Assembly (NCBI GenBank): GCA_015680685.1
Contig: MNCI01003715.1
Location: 834,068-898,067, forward strand
Length of the DNA: 64,000 nucleotides
Source of the DNA: Gnetum montanum
Lineage: Eukaryota > Streptophyta > Gnetopsida > Gnetales > Gnetaceae
Direction of reading: 5' to 3'
A program made the position numbers and the translations under genes. This document shows positions 10,381 to 21,300 of this stretch, piece by piece. How positions within the stretch are numbered: position 1 is the stretch's first letter; each line of letters opens with the position of its first letter. The notes under the pieces were generated by a model, which was not told the DNA's origin, did no database searches, and saw only the letters and a list, made by a program, of their open reading frames with translations.

Positions 10381-13300
10381 AAAAAGAAGTGACATCCTCA
10401 AATTAGAGCCTAGGATAACTTCGAGAGTATACTTCAAGTATGGGTTTGGAACTTCATCAACTCTGGGGAATCCATCAACTCAACTAACACCAGGCTTGAA
10501 GGAAGGTACCAACCCCAACACCTGATACATCCTTCCATCCAATGCCTTGCTTAAAATGCAAAGGGCACTTGGAGGAATCCCAAAGACTTCCCATCTCTGG
10601 GACAAGTGGGAGTAGTCCAACCCAAAGGGCCAACATCTCTAAGGCATCCCCTAGATTTATCCCTTATGAGATCTAGAGACTTATCTTCTTGCGTAGACCC
10701 ATACCTATGCAAGAAGACAGCTCTTCTTCTACAAGTCTAGGTAAGTTCTTTTGTGAATAGCATCTCAACACCATCAATTTTTTTTAATCATTGATCTTGA
10801 GGGCTCACCAGGGCCACTACCCATGGTGATGGACTTGGGAACATAAAATTAAGAGGAAGAACATGCTCCAAAAGAGCCATGTCTCGACAAGCAACTCATG
10901 CTTGCTAGAACTCCATGTTCTGGTACTCGCATCCAGACCCATGGGGTCTCACTAGTGTAACCATCTAAGCATAGAATCCTTGCATTCATACCATGCCATT
11001 TTTTCCATCATGTTTGTTCAAGCTAGTGTGAAGGGAGTCGAACATGTTCTCCCTTCAAAACAAGGTACAAGGGTAGATCTTTTGAGCCTAACTTTGTTGT
11101 CTATAGACACACCAACATCGCATTCCTCATTTCACCATCCAACACAATTCCATTGCCACAACAAGAGATAAGATCCAAAATTTGTTTAGAAAACTTCTTC
11201 AAGAAGCTATCATAACATACAAGTCCAAACTATCATTAGCAACTTCTATAATTTTCCAACATCGAGAATGCCTGCTCAAATGTTAGAACAAGTGAAGGAT
11301 ATGTTGGGTAGCCAACTCCGGGACAATCCTCCATGCACAAGTCTCATGTCAACCACTACCACATCATCGAGTGCAACCATAATGTCCCATTCATGGAAAA
11401 ATATCAACCGCACTTGCAACTTACAAGCTATCCTTCCCACTCCAAGATATGGGACAAGCACCATTTTCTGAACACTTGGTCCAAGAAAGCATGTAGAGTC
11501 ACCTCTCAGGGCAACCATGATCATGAATTCTCCAAGGAACATCTAGGTTCCTAGAATTTGAAGTTTCTTGCCATGTCAGGAATGACCACAACTCCCAATC
11601 AACACCTTTCATTGGATTTTTGAACCTGAAGAAAAGATCCTCTTTGGGAGGTTTCTTTCATAGGCAAGTACTGTAGCCCAGCTACTCTTACCCATGATAC
11701 ACACCCAAGTAGTCCACATAGCCAAAAAAATTGCAACATCCAATTTTTACCAGCCAAGGGAAGACATGGATTTACAAGTCTTACCCAGATTTGATTCCAC
11801 CTTAAGAACAACTCAAGAAGTAAAAGAGTTCATCCCTTAGAAATTTTATCAAGAAGGATTTCTGTTTCATCCTGGGAGATCTAGGTTTTTGTTTCATGCA
11901 TCCCAATCCAACCCGTTTACAACAATTGTGATGCACAAGGCTACATCACTACCTATTACCATCCAGCCCAAACAACAAATGCAAGTCAACAAGAACATTT
12001 TTCCCATAAGAGGACTAGGTTCTCAAGATAGTTTTACAAAGAATGGGCTTCACCAACATCAACTACAACTTAGAACATTACATGATTCATCCCCAAAGGG
12101 TTTACAATAAGGGTGGTCTACCAGAGAACCCCAACAAGGAAGTCCCTTTGAAGCCCCAAAAGCTAAGAGAGAGTACATAAGATCATGTCTTGCTTACAAG
12201 AAGGGGGATATATAGATTTAGGCTACATCAACAACACAACCTCACAAAGGAGGTTCCATGAATTTCACCAAGGTAATAACATTCTATCTTTGAAAATAAG
12301 CCCCAAGAGTTTGCAAACATGTGACCACTGCTAGGAACAAGTCCCAAACATCAACTACTTTTGGATCCCAACCAAGGAACAACTGTCTCAATACCACCTA
12401 CCTTATTATTTCAGGAACTAAAGAGGGCATCCATCGGAATGGAGAATGGCCCCTCATAGGATTAGAGAATCACCAAGTAATATAGTGCTCAGCCCTGCTG
12501 TCCCACTTGATAGGTGAGAACACTAACATGAATTAACATTATACTAGAGAAATGGGACAATACATTAGGGAGAGACGTTGTGATACATCAGTGTACATAA
12601 GGAACAGGGTACATGAAGGAGATTTGACAAGACATCATAGCTTGCTAGGTAGAATGAGTCCTAAGACATGAAATCACACCATAGTCCACAAAAGCACCAA
12701 TAAGTTCCAAGCCATGAGAGCACATCATAAGCCTCAGAAAAACCATAAGTAAGCAGTCATGAGAGCACAACAACATCCATGAAGCATTAAAAGCCCCCAA
12801 TCCTGAGAGCATAAGCTCAAGTGTTTTTGAGAACATTCAAGCACACCAAGCAAGGCCACCAAGAGAAGTCACAATTTCTGTAACTGTAACATCATTTATT
12901 CAAGGATGGACCACCATCCCAACGTTTGCAAAACTGCTCCACAATCACATCTAGCATGGAAGAGGGAGCCTAGGTGCTAATACCTAGAACTCAACTCTAC
13001 TCCATAGCTAGACATCGTAGCATCACCTTGGTTTGAATTTTAGTCTACCATTGATATTCACATGGCCACCATGAACCATCCACTATCAAGATCAAGCACA
13101 TTGAACCAATTTTTTTGTATTTCAGGCTACATACCACCATCGATCTCCTATGGGTAAGATTTCTACCAGTCCAGGAACCCAAGAGGAAGTGTTCCCAAGA
13201 CTTTTCCTATCTCAAGAGCATTCACCGAAGGACACACCATTAAGGCATGCTAATATCACCAAGAACACAAGGCATTAGTTCAAGAGCACCTTGGGTAAGG

Positions 13301-15785
13301 ACATGTCCTAGCCTGCTCGTTACAACACCATATCACAACTAGAGAATTTCCAATGGGGTTTTCAGCAGAATTACACATCAAGGCTCAAAGGCCGTTTACA
13401 ACATACAGAGAAGGTGCTTCAAAAACGAGCACCAAGAAAACACCATACATCAAGCTTGGCCTTGTCACAGGGTGTGGCATATGCCTACAACAAGGAGACA
13501 ACTAATCCACATAAGGCAATAACATCTAGCACTTTTGTGTGCATAAACTATCAAAACTAAGAATATCACAAGGTTACATTTCACACACCTGAGGATAGGA
13601 ATACATTTAGTGATCACATACATGGTATTTGGGAATGCTACCCAGGCCTAGAAGGCTATAGGACAAACTACCCAAGCCCATCCTAAGCTGAAAGGTTTAG
13701 GCCACCAGGAGCATACCAAGAAAGCACCATGCTATTTTGAGAAAAACCTGTCTCTATCACGGAATGTACATGATCATCGATCACACTGCATCCACTGCAC
13801 AATTGTCTCTACACATACATGAACAACCATCACACTGAACTCACTGCATGACTACCATCGAAGAAAAACAATTCAGGACATAAGTGCAATGATCGAATAA
13901 CAGAACACACCAACTAAGTATCCACCACCTACCATAGTGAGACCTCAAGGCATTGGCCACTCCTAGGCCATCAATATCCAGCATGGCCAAGGATACCATT
14001 TCATGCCATCTGCTAACCCAATACCCATAGGGTCTAGGATGGATCATCATCTTCTATTAGTGCTCACCCAACATAGAGAGGTAAACAAATCATGATGTAC
14101 CTACTGATTCATCACAGCCAAGGTACTGATAAATCCACAACCCAATGTTGGGATTCCGAGACCAAATAATCAATTCATAAAGGCCTCAAGAGCACATATT
14201 TTCCCCATAGACATAGTGCTCACAGAATTAATTAAGATCACCATTGGCTACATCTTTGTACCTGTGCTGCCTATAAAGACTAAGATAATAGCTTAGAAAT
14301 AGAGAAGTTAGCAGGAACATGATCAGCACACCAGCCTCATATACAACCATCAAGCATGATCATATAACAGAGAAATATCATTCTTGCAACATCATAAAGA
14401 GCAAGACCTCGACAACACACATAGAGATTAATCATGCAAAATATTGATGGGTTAATTAATACACTCACACAAAAGAATTCATCATGAGGCACACCTAGAG
14501 AGAGTTAGAACACTCTCAAAATTCAAAGATTCACATACAACAAACATACCCACCCACTGATACTGGTTCCAATCATGCTCAAAATCTAAACACATTCATG
14601 AAGGGCATGGGCAATAAGGAATCGTTATCTCAACTCAAAAATAAGGTGGAAGACCAAGGTTTAGACAACAATAGGCCTCCATAAAACCAATTCTTGCTAA
14701 GACGAGCAACATTAAGGAGGATGCGTCCACAAGAAAGACTCTCTTTAAAAGAGGTATGGTCTCAATAAGAACCAACAATAGGATGATCCACACCAGAAGT
14801 CTTCAAATCAAAGTACCCAAAGAAATGTCACCAATCAAAAGAGTGATGCCACAGACCCAAGGGCAACACAACTAGCTCAAACTAGGGAGCACAACTCACA
14901 AAAGGTCAACAACAAGGGCAATCATGCCTCAAGCACAAGAAGTTGTTTCAAAGTTAAGGACCACAAACATTTAGCCTTGGGATGGCACAAACAACCTTCA
15001 ATGCATCCTCAACAATTCCAACAACAAATCATCACACTACGTAGAACACAAAGCCTTGCGTTACAAGTAATAGACACGACAAAGGTAACACGCATGCAGA
15101 ATTTGAAAACACAACCAAGAAGACACGCATACACAAATAGACAAACATACAATTGCAAGCACAAACATATGAAGTCTATTGGCAACAGTCTTAATCCACC
15201 CAGAACAAGGCTCACCAAAAAGCACATGTCCGAAGGCCCTCCATCCTGAGGTACTTGGGAACCAACATGTCCCAATTTGTAATTCCCATACTCATTGTAT
15301 TTAGGGTGAGTGGGAGTGTAAGGATATTGCATCCTGCACAATTCAATCAATGCCATCTCAATACATGTCACCTGGGTGGAAACCGAAGCGAAGACTAGGT
15401 CCGATTCATCCTAGATGAATCATTGGAGACTAGAGATAAGAGCTCCTCAAGCAACAATGATTTATCAGTTGCCAATAGAACTCTTCTCTACCATATCAAG
15501 TGAAGCCACAATTGGTCCAACCACAAGTAAACAAGTGGAGGACAATACCACAATGCAATCGTATACATCCTCAAGGAGAACAACATACATCAGTTGCTCA
15601 CAATGTAACATTGGTCCCCTCATGAAGAACGTAAAAATATTACCATAAGGCAACTCTTCAAAGAATACATAAGGATATGATCCTAGATCACCTAGGTATC
15701 AATCTGGAGGGACAATTAATAGAACAACCTTGATGGAGTAAAACAACCAAAGAGCATATGCATATCGCAACACGATTTAAAAAAA
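10381..15785. other. Internal region of the LARD-like element, non-coding
   Basis: 5.4 kb with only short scattered open frames (120 codons at most) and no protein motif I recognise on either strand. The plus strand is conspicuously rich in A and C and poor in G and T for its whole length, unlike the AT-balanced neighbours. This suggests a single transcribed, non-translated strand, or a strand-specific mutational history. Confidence 0.6.
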
Positions 15786-15798
15786 CGCTTTGATACCA
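15786..15798 (-). promoter_or_regulatory. Primer-binding site of the LARD-like element
   Basis: The minus strand reads TGGTATCAAAGCG, two bases inside the LTR edge at 15,801. It is close to the initiator-Met tRNA PBS. Confidence 0.7.
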
Positions 15799-15800
15799 TC

Positions 15801-16347
15801 TATAATAACATTGCCCTGACGTTGTCTGGCACCCCAAGGAATTCACTAAGATCCAATGGATCTGGGATAGAAGACTTGGGGAATATGCCTCTAACAAGCA
15901 AACAACCCAAAAGGGTGCAAGCAGCAACACAGCTTCTTAAAATATGTATGGGAATGCACCTCAAGGAGCATAACTAAGTCCAAACAAGGACCTTGCAAAC
16001 AAGCACACAAGCAACCTTGTAGACAACATTGATGAAAGGGGAAACGATGCATCTACAAGGGGTGGTGCCTCACCCCTAGATCCCTCATGATCTGGTATAA
16101 GGTGGGGCTTGGCACTGCACCAGAACTATCCAATCCTGGCTACCTACATATTTACGACCAAGCTAGTATGAAGAGAACTTAGAGAGAGTTGCAACAGAAG
16201 GGTGTCCTGCTACTAACTTGGTACCACCAAGCTAGGATGGGTTTTCTAACACTTGAGAGAGTCACCCGAGGATGCCTTAGAGTGTTCCATGCCCCCCAAA
16301 CCATGGGGAGAGCCCAAAAGAACCACCACCCCAAGACATCTCTCACA
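15801..16347 (-). repeat. LTR of the LARD-like element (5' LTR in element sense)
   Basis: Homologous to 9,789-10,367. The terminal TG of the plus-strand edge is mutated to TA (TATAATAACATTGCC against TGTAACAACGTTGCC). Confidence 0.85.
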
Positions 16348-16530
16348 GAAACATAGATACACCCCAAGCTTTATAAAAGTTTATAACTTATTACTACATA
16401 GTAAAATTGCACTTGTGACCTAGCTCTTGCCAAGCCAAGACTCCTACCACTAGGCTAACACCTCATTATTTTCCAAATCACGAGTTCAATTCTACACTGC
16501 TAAGTTATAAAGTTCTAATTAAACTATATT
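16348..16530 (-). repeat. SINE-like repeat, right part (tRNA-related family)
   Basis: On the minus strand it carries an A-box-like TTAGCCTAGTGGTAGGAG and a B-box-like GGTCACAAGTGCAATTTTAC, followed by a shared tail (GTTATAAACTTTTATAAAGC). The same order occurs on the minus strand at about 24,120-24,003 and 33,595-33,500. It is the interrupted partner of 9,665-9,788. Confidence 0.6.
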
Positions 16531-17400
16531 ACAATTCGCAACACCCTCACCTCTAATAGCAGAACAATATTTCGACCTTAACGCAAACTGCCAGGACACA
16601 GACGAGAAAATTAAGTCGATCCAACGAAGAAACGGAAGTATCCAGTTTCGAACTCACAACAGAACGAAGACTGAAGCGTCCAGTTCCGAACTCTCACCAG
16701 AACACAGATGAACACAAACTAAATCTCGTACTTTTGTTTCTACTTTTTTAAAATTCAAATCTATTTATCAAAAAGCTTAAATTTGTAAGAAAAAAGTCAC
16801 AACATGAAACAGAGAAGAGATTTAGACAAGAAACACGGCAGAGACAGTGCATGTTCCAGAACATTATAAAACCGAAACTGCAACGCAGACTTAGTTAAAA
16901 GAAAAACATAACCCAGAACTGATCCCACACAATATAAAAATCAATTGCAGTCACAGCACTAAACCAGAGTAACAGCAGCGAAGTAAACCGGGAGGTTTGC
17001 TGTTTTTATTTTTTTCTGCTTTTTTCCCCAAACATTATCGTCTTAAATCCAAACAGAACTGATAGTGATAAGACATGGGTCTGGGCTGAAGAGTAAACGG
17101 GATTCTACTTTGCTTTTTCTTCGGTGGTGGGGCTTGGCTACAGCGTAGAATTTGTGTCCTTTTCCCAATTATGCGCGTTGGCTGTCCATGTTTGTTTTCA
17201 GGCACCAACAGCAGCAGCAACAGTATGCACTGCTCCATTGGCGCTGAACTAAACTCCAACTCCAAAATCTGGAATGAGTGAACAAGTATCAGTCTACTTT
17301 CATGATTTCATGCTGCTGCGCTGCTGCTGCTTTTTTACCTATGCCATGTTCTTTGCAACAATAATCGAATCGATTTGCTCTAGCTCTACTCTCGCCTGAT
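16531..17400 (+). promoter_or_regulatory. Upstream region of the GAUT11-like gene
   Basis: About 0.9 kb with no supported gene. Two imperfect copies of a CAGTTCCGAACTC-like block occur at about 16,640-16,700, and short CAG/CTG runs at 17,205-17,225 and 17,310-17,330. Open frames on the minus strand here are not supported by any domain. The transcription start cannot be placed. Confidence 0.4.
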
Positions 17401-18199
17401 TTCTTCCCGATCCATCCGTGGAAATTGCTGCTTCCCTCCATGATTTGTTCCTGAATCTCTGTCGAGATCCATCTATTCATCCGCTCATTGATCACCAGCG
17501 GCAGAATTTGGGAAAGTTTTCGTTCGCGGAATGTGGGTTCTCGGTACTCGCTTTTTCTCTGCTGCATCTTCCCACCATTGCAGCCATTGCTTGCTTCAAA
17601 GCTTTTTTCGCTGATCTGTTCGTTCACTGAGAGAGGTTTCTTGCCTTTGCAATCAAGTAAGCATGTAGGATGCATTGCACTGCACGCATTCGATGTTTTC
17701 CATGGAATGTTTTGGGTTTTCCGTCGGACAAATCTGTTTTGTGAAGCTCTGAGAGTGCCTTTCTGGGGATTTCTTGGGTGCGCCATTTGTGATGCAGGGA
17801 CAGTTTTTGCTTTTAAACCTGACAGACATTTTTCTTTGCTGCGATTCATCTCTTCCCCACTTATAAATCCGTTGCAGAGAACATTTAATTTGGTGAAATT
17901 TTGGGGTCCGTTATTCCCGAAGAATCACCTGCTAAACCAGCGAAATTATTGCACATTCAGAATGTCTAAGACATTTTTATTTGCGTTTGACCAAAATGCA
18001 TTTGCTTTGCTGTTGGCATATGGAAACTCTGGCATCGATAGATCGATCTGTTCTTTGTTTACTGTTGTTTCAAGGTTTGCTCTGTTAAAATGTCACTCAC
18101 ATTTTCCTCTATCTGCATTTAAACAGAATAAAGCTGGTGACCATTCTGCCCTTTTACTGAGATTGGAGGAACACCTGTGTTTTTTGCTTAGCTCCAACA
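17401..18199 (+). other. Probable 5' leader of the GAUT11-like gene, possibly with a 5'UTR intron
   Basis: A good donor (CAA|GTAAGC, GT at 17,657) and an acceptor (TTTTTTGCTTAG, ending 18,191) lie 8 bases before the chosen ATG and would remove a 535-bp intron. A 240-codon open frame (17,488-18,210) crosses this region and overlaps the start of the real CDS in another frame. It has no recognisable domain, and splicing would delete most of it. Inference only. Confidence 0.4.
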
Positions 18200-18355
18200 A
18201 TGAGGCGTAGACCGCTTGAATATCGGCGGCAAGTGCGGAGGCGCTATTTGTGTGGAGAATGGATTGTCTGTGGTGCTATCAGTATTATAGTTTTACTGAT
18301 CGTGGTACTAGCCTATAGCCAGCAGCCAATTCCCATACCTGCCACTAATCCACAG
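18200..18355 (+). CDS. GAUT11: GAUT11-like coding exon 1
   Basis: 52 codons beginning MRRRPLEYRR and ending with Gln. The donor is CACAG|GTCTGT. It holds the cytoplasmic tail and membrane anchor. The start was chosen because the N-terminus MRR+basic+hydrophobic matches GAUT11 family starts. Confidence 0.88.
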
Positions 18356-21300
18356 GTCTGTATTTCCCTTAGAAGTAGAATGTTGGTTCACTGCATCAAT
18401 TATTTTAGCATTCAGCTATACTGTTTTCTATGAATCTACATGGGTTATATCTAATCATTCATTTTACTAACGAAGCGTCTCGGTAGATGTTATATACTGT
18501 GTATTTTGCATGAAATCTATACCAAGTTAACATTCTTGTCTCAGCAATTGGTTGGTTTGCAAAGTTATGCCAAGTGAAAAAGACTCAAGTTCTCTCTCAT
18601 GTCTTATTCATAGAAGAGCGTTATTTTGTTGAAGGCTAAAACGTTCTTGTTATCTATAGGTTCTTGGCTTTGTATTGAATTAAACTACAAGCTTCACTGC
18701 TAACGTTTATTCTTACATATATAATCCCTGTGCAGGATACTAGACAGATTTCAGTACTGTCTTGAAATATGTTGAAATTTTTGGTATGTCCTCGGCACAG
18801 CAATGTTGTGTGTCAAGACGATCGAATGTTTATAATTTGTCCGTTCTTAAAATATATACTGCTTCCTTATGGTATGTGATAAGAAATAGTGGAACGGTAG
18901 TTCCTCTAGATGCACAATGTTAGTTTCCATTTCCTGTTGATTAAGGATTCTTAAAAGCTACTGAAAAAACTTTGAGATGGCAAAATCTTGGTGGAGTAAC
19001 TTTCTGGTAATATCCTCTAGAAGGTGATAGTCCTTCACCAGTTCATAATACATATTTGCGCAAACCACAAGATCAAACACCGTTGGATTACACCATGGGC
19101 ATCTGTGTGGGGAAGCTTCCCTCCTTGCTGCAAAGGAAGGCAGGAATGTCACTTCTGCACTGATACATCATCTTTATTAGTGATTTTAGAGATGGTATAA
19201 TAAATTAGGCATAGGATGACATATGGCTTCTGTGTAACAAGTCAGTAGAAAACATTATCTAAAATGTACATTTAACATGACTTGTAAAGTTGCATGAATA
19301 AAACATAAATAACTACGCATCTACTTAAAACACTCATGCTACCTTAAAACTTGATATGAAATCTGAAATGTTAAGAAAAATTACATCCATTTAATCTGCA
19401 TTAAATCATGAAGATATCTTATGACAGTCTGTAACTTCTCCCTATCAAACTTCAGTGACATAAAAGTATTAAATGCATGCTAGTAGTTCAAAATTGGCCT
19501 GACATTTGAATATTCTATCAACTCAAGCGAACTGAAAGACCCTAACTCAATTTGACTTCTCAGAGATAGCTTCTCAGATCTACTAAGTGCAGTATAGGAT
19601 AAACTGTTGCTACATAAGGTAAACCTCTTCTGGATCTCCATCTGAACATATTATTAAATGATGTTTGACAGACTGACGTGATAAATGCATCATGCTATGC
19701 TAAAACATAGATATGAATGCTGTTATTGTACCATCATCATCTTAGCCTTGTTCTAATATAATAGGTTGGCTACCTGAATTCTTTTTCACTCTTCACCTTT
19801 ATGAAGAGGTAGATCTTTATTTACCTGTAATTTCTTTGTGTTATCTTCTATTGTTTTGTTACACGTCTTTTTTGGTCTTTCTTTCTTTCTGTGGTTTTCC
19901 TGAAATTATGATGTGACAAACTTTCTTGATAGGCTTAATATCTGATCTTCTATCAATATGACTAAATCATCTATGAAATCATTCCTGTAACTTATTTGAA
20001 ATAAAAGTCACTCCAAGCCTTCCTGTAATGTCTATGTTGTGCAACTTATTTCTTCTTGTATCATTTAGCATCCATTTGCATTTCTGCCACACTGATTTGC
20101 ATGCTAACTTATATTTGCATTATACATTTGGCTGTTCTATAACAGCCTATTGAAACTTGTATAAGCGAGAAGTAAACAAAAACAGAAACAATCATATAGG
20201 TTTTCTTTTTCTGGTTTTTCTATCATTTCTGTTTTTTTTATATAAAATAACAGAAAAAACAAGCATATGTTTTTAGTTCTTCTGATCCAGTAAGCAAATC
20301 AAATGTCAGTAGGAAATAGGAAATAGATAAAAAAGGACGTAATTCTCAAGTTCCTGTTTACCGTTCCTTATGTTTTTTATGAAAACATAAAACGTGAACA
20401 GTTCTCTATGATAATGATCCAGTTCAGCAATGGTAAGTATAAGGTACAACTATAAGGTCTGTAAAAGCTTATAAGTTAGAGTCTATGTAAAGGTAAATTT
20501 TCAAATATGATCAAGCAAGTTGTTTAAAAGATCTAATGTGAATGACTCTGGCATTTAAGGAAAGGAAATTCTTAGTAGCGTATAATTAAAAATATAGCTT
20601 GCCCCTTTATGTCAATGATCTCCTCTATTACTTCAAATTCAAAAAATCAATCAATATGAATTTCTTTTTTGGCTTTCTGTTTTAAAGGTACGAGCTTTGT
20701 GTAAAGTGTTACTAATTAGGAATGACAGTGTATGAATTTGAGTGCACCTATTTAGTATGGTAGCTCTAATATTGACTTCACTAACTTTTTGTTTAGAAAA
20801 TAGAATGAAACATGGTTGTCCTTCTAGAAATTTTGTCTATGGCAGATAATTTTTATATGCATTGCCCACTGTACGTCCCTTGTTAACGTGCCATTAGAAT
20901 TATAAGCGTTAATCGGTAGCCACGTACGTATTAGCAAAGTCTTCTTATCCTCTTTTAATTAACCGCTTTAACCTTTCATTTATGCTTGTGTGTATATGCA
21001 ACTATTCTTAGTAACAAATCCCTTATTTCATACAAAATATCAGTTATTATTTCACAATTATATTTTCTTTTGATTATCATAGAACTGTATATATATCCAT
21101 GGTTGAATCTTTTGGTTGATCAGAATAAAATAATTCTTCTTTTACATCACAAAAGCTTTGTGTCTAGTTCAGGGAACTTTTAAAAGAAGCATATTATATA
21201 TGGACAAAATATTGTTATGTATCTGGTTATCTAGTTACCAGGTTTTCTTGTTTATTTCTTACAGAGAGAAAGAGCTCTAAGGCGCAGGGTAACAGAAAGT

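Larger units (their letters stand above)
9789..16347 (-). mobile_element. LARD-like LTR element with no recognisable coding region
   Basis: Direct repeats 9,789-10,367 (579 bp) and 15,801-16,347 (547 bp) are clearly homologous. Orientation is set by a PBS-like TGGTATCAAAGCG on the minus strand just inside the right repeat (15,798-15,786) and a purine tract GCAGGGGAGGA on the minus strand just inside the left repeat (about 10,380-10,369). The LTR then begins TGTGAGAGATGTC on the minus strand. Flanks GAAGC (9,784-9,788) and GAAAC (16,348-16,352) are a 5-bp target-site duplication with one mismatch. No gag or pol motif was found in the 5.4 kb between, so it is probably non-autonomous. Confidence 0.82.

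Noticed and set aside
15009-15371. 120-codon minus-strand frame inside the LARD-like element
   Set aside because: Cys/Leu-rich with no gag or pol motif; explained by the skewed composition of this region.
17035-17265. 76-codon minus-strand frame upstream of GAUT
   Set aside because: No recognisable domain; lies over CAG/CTG-rich promoter sequence.
17289-17849. 186-codon minus-strand open frame opposite the GAUT leader
   Set aside because: No domain, and basic/Ser-rich composition as expected from the complement of a pyrimidine-rich plant leader. Antisense to the likely 5'UTR/intron.
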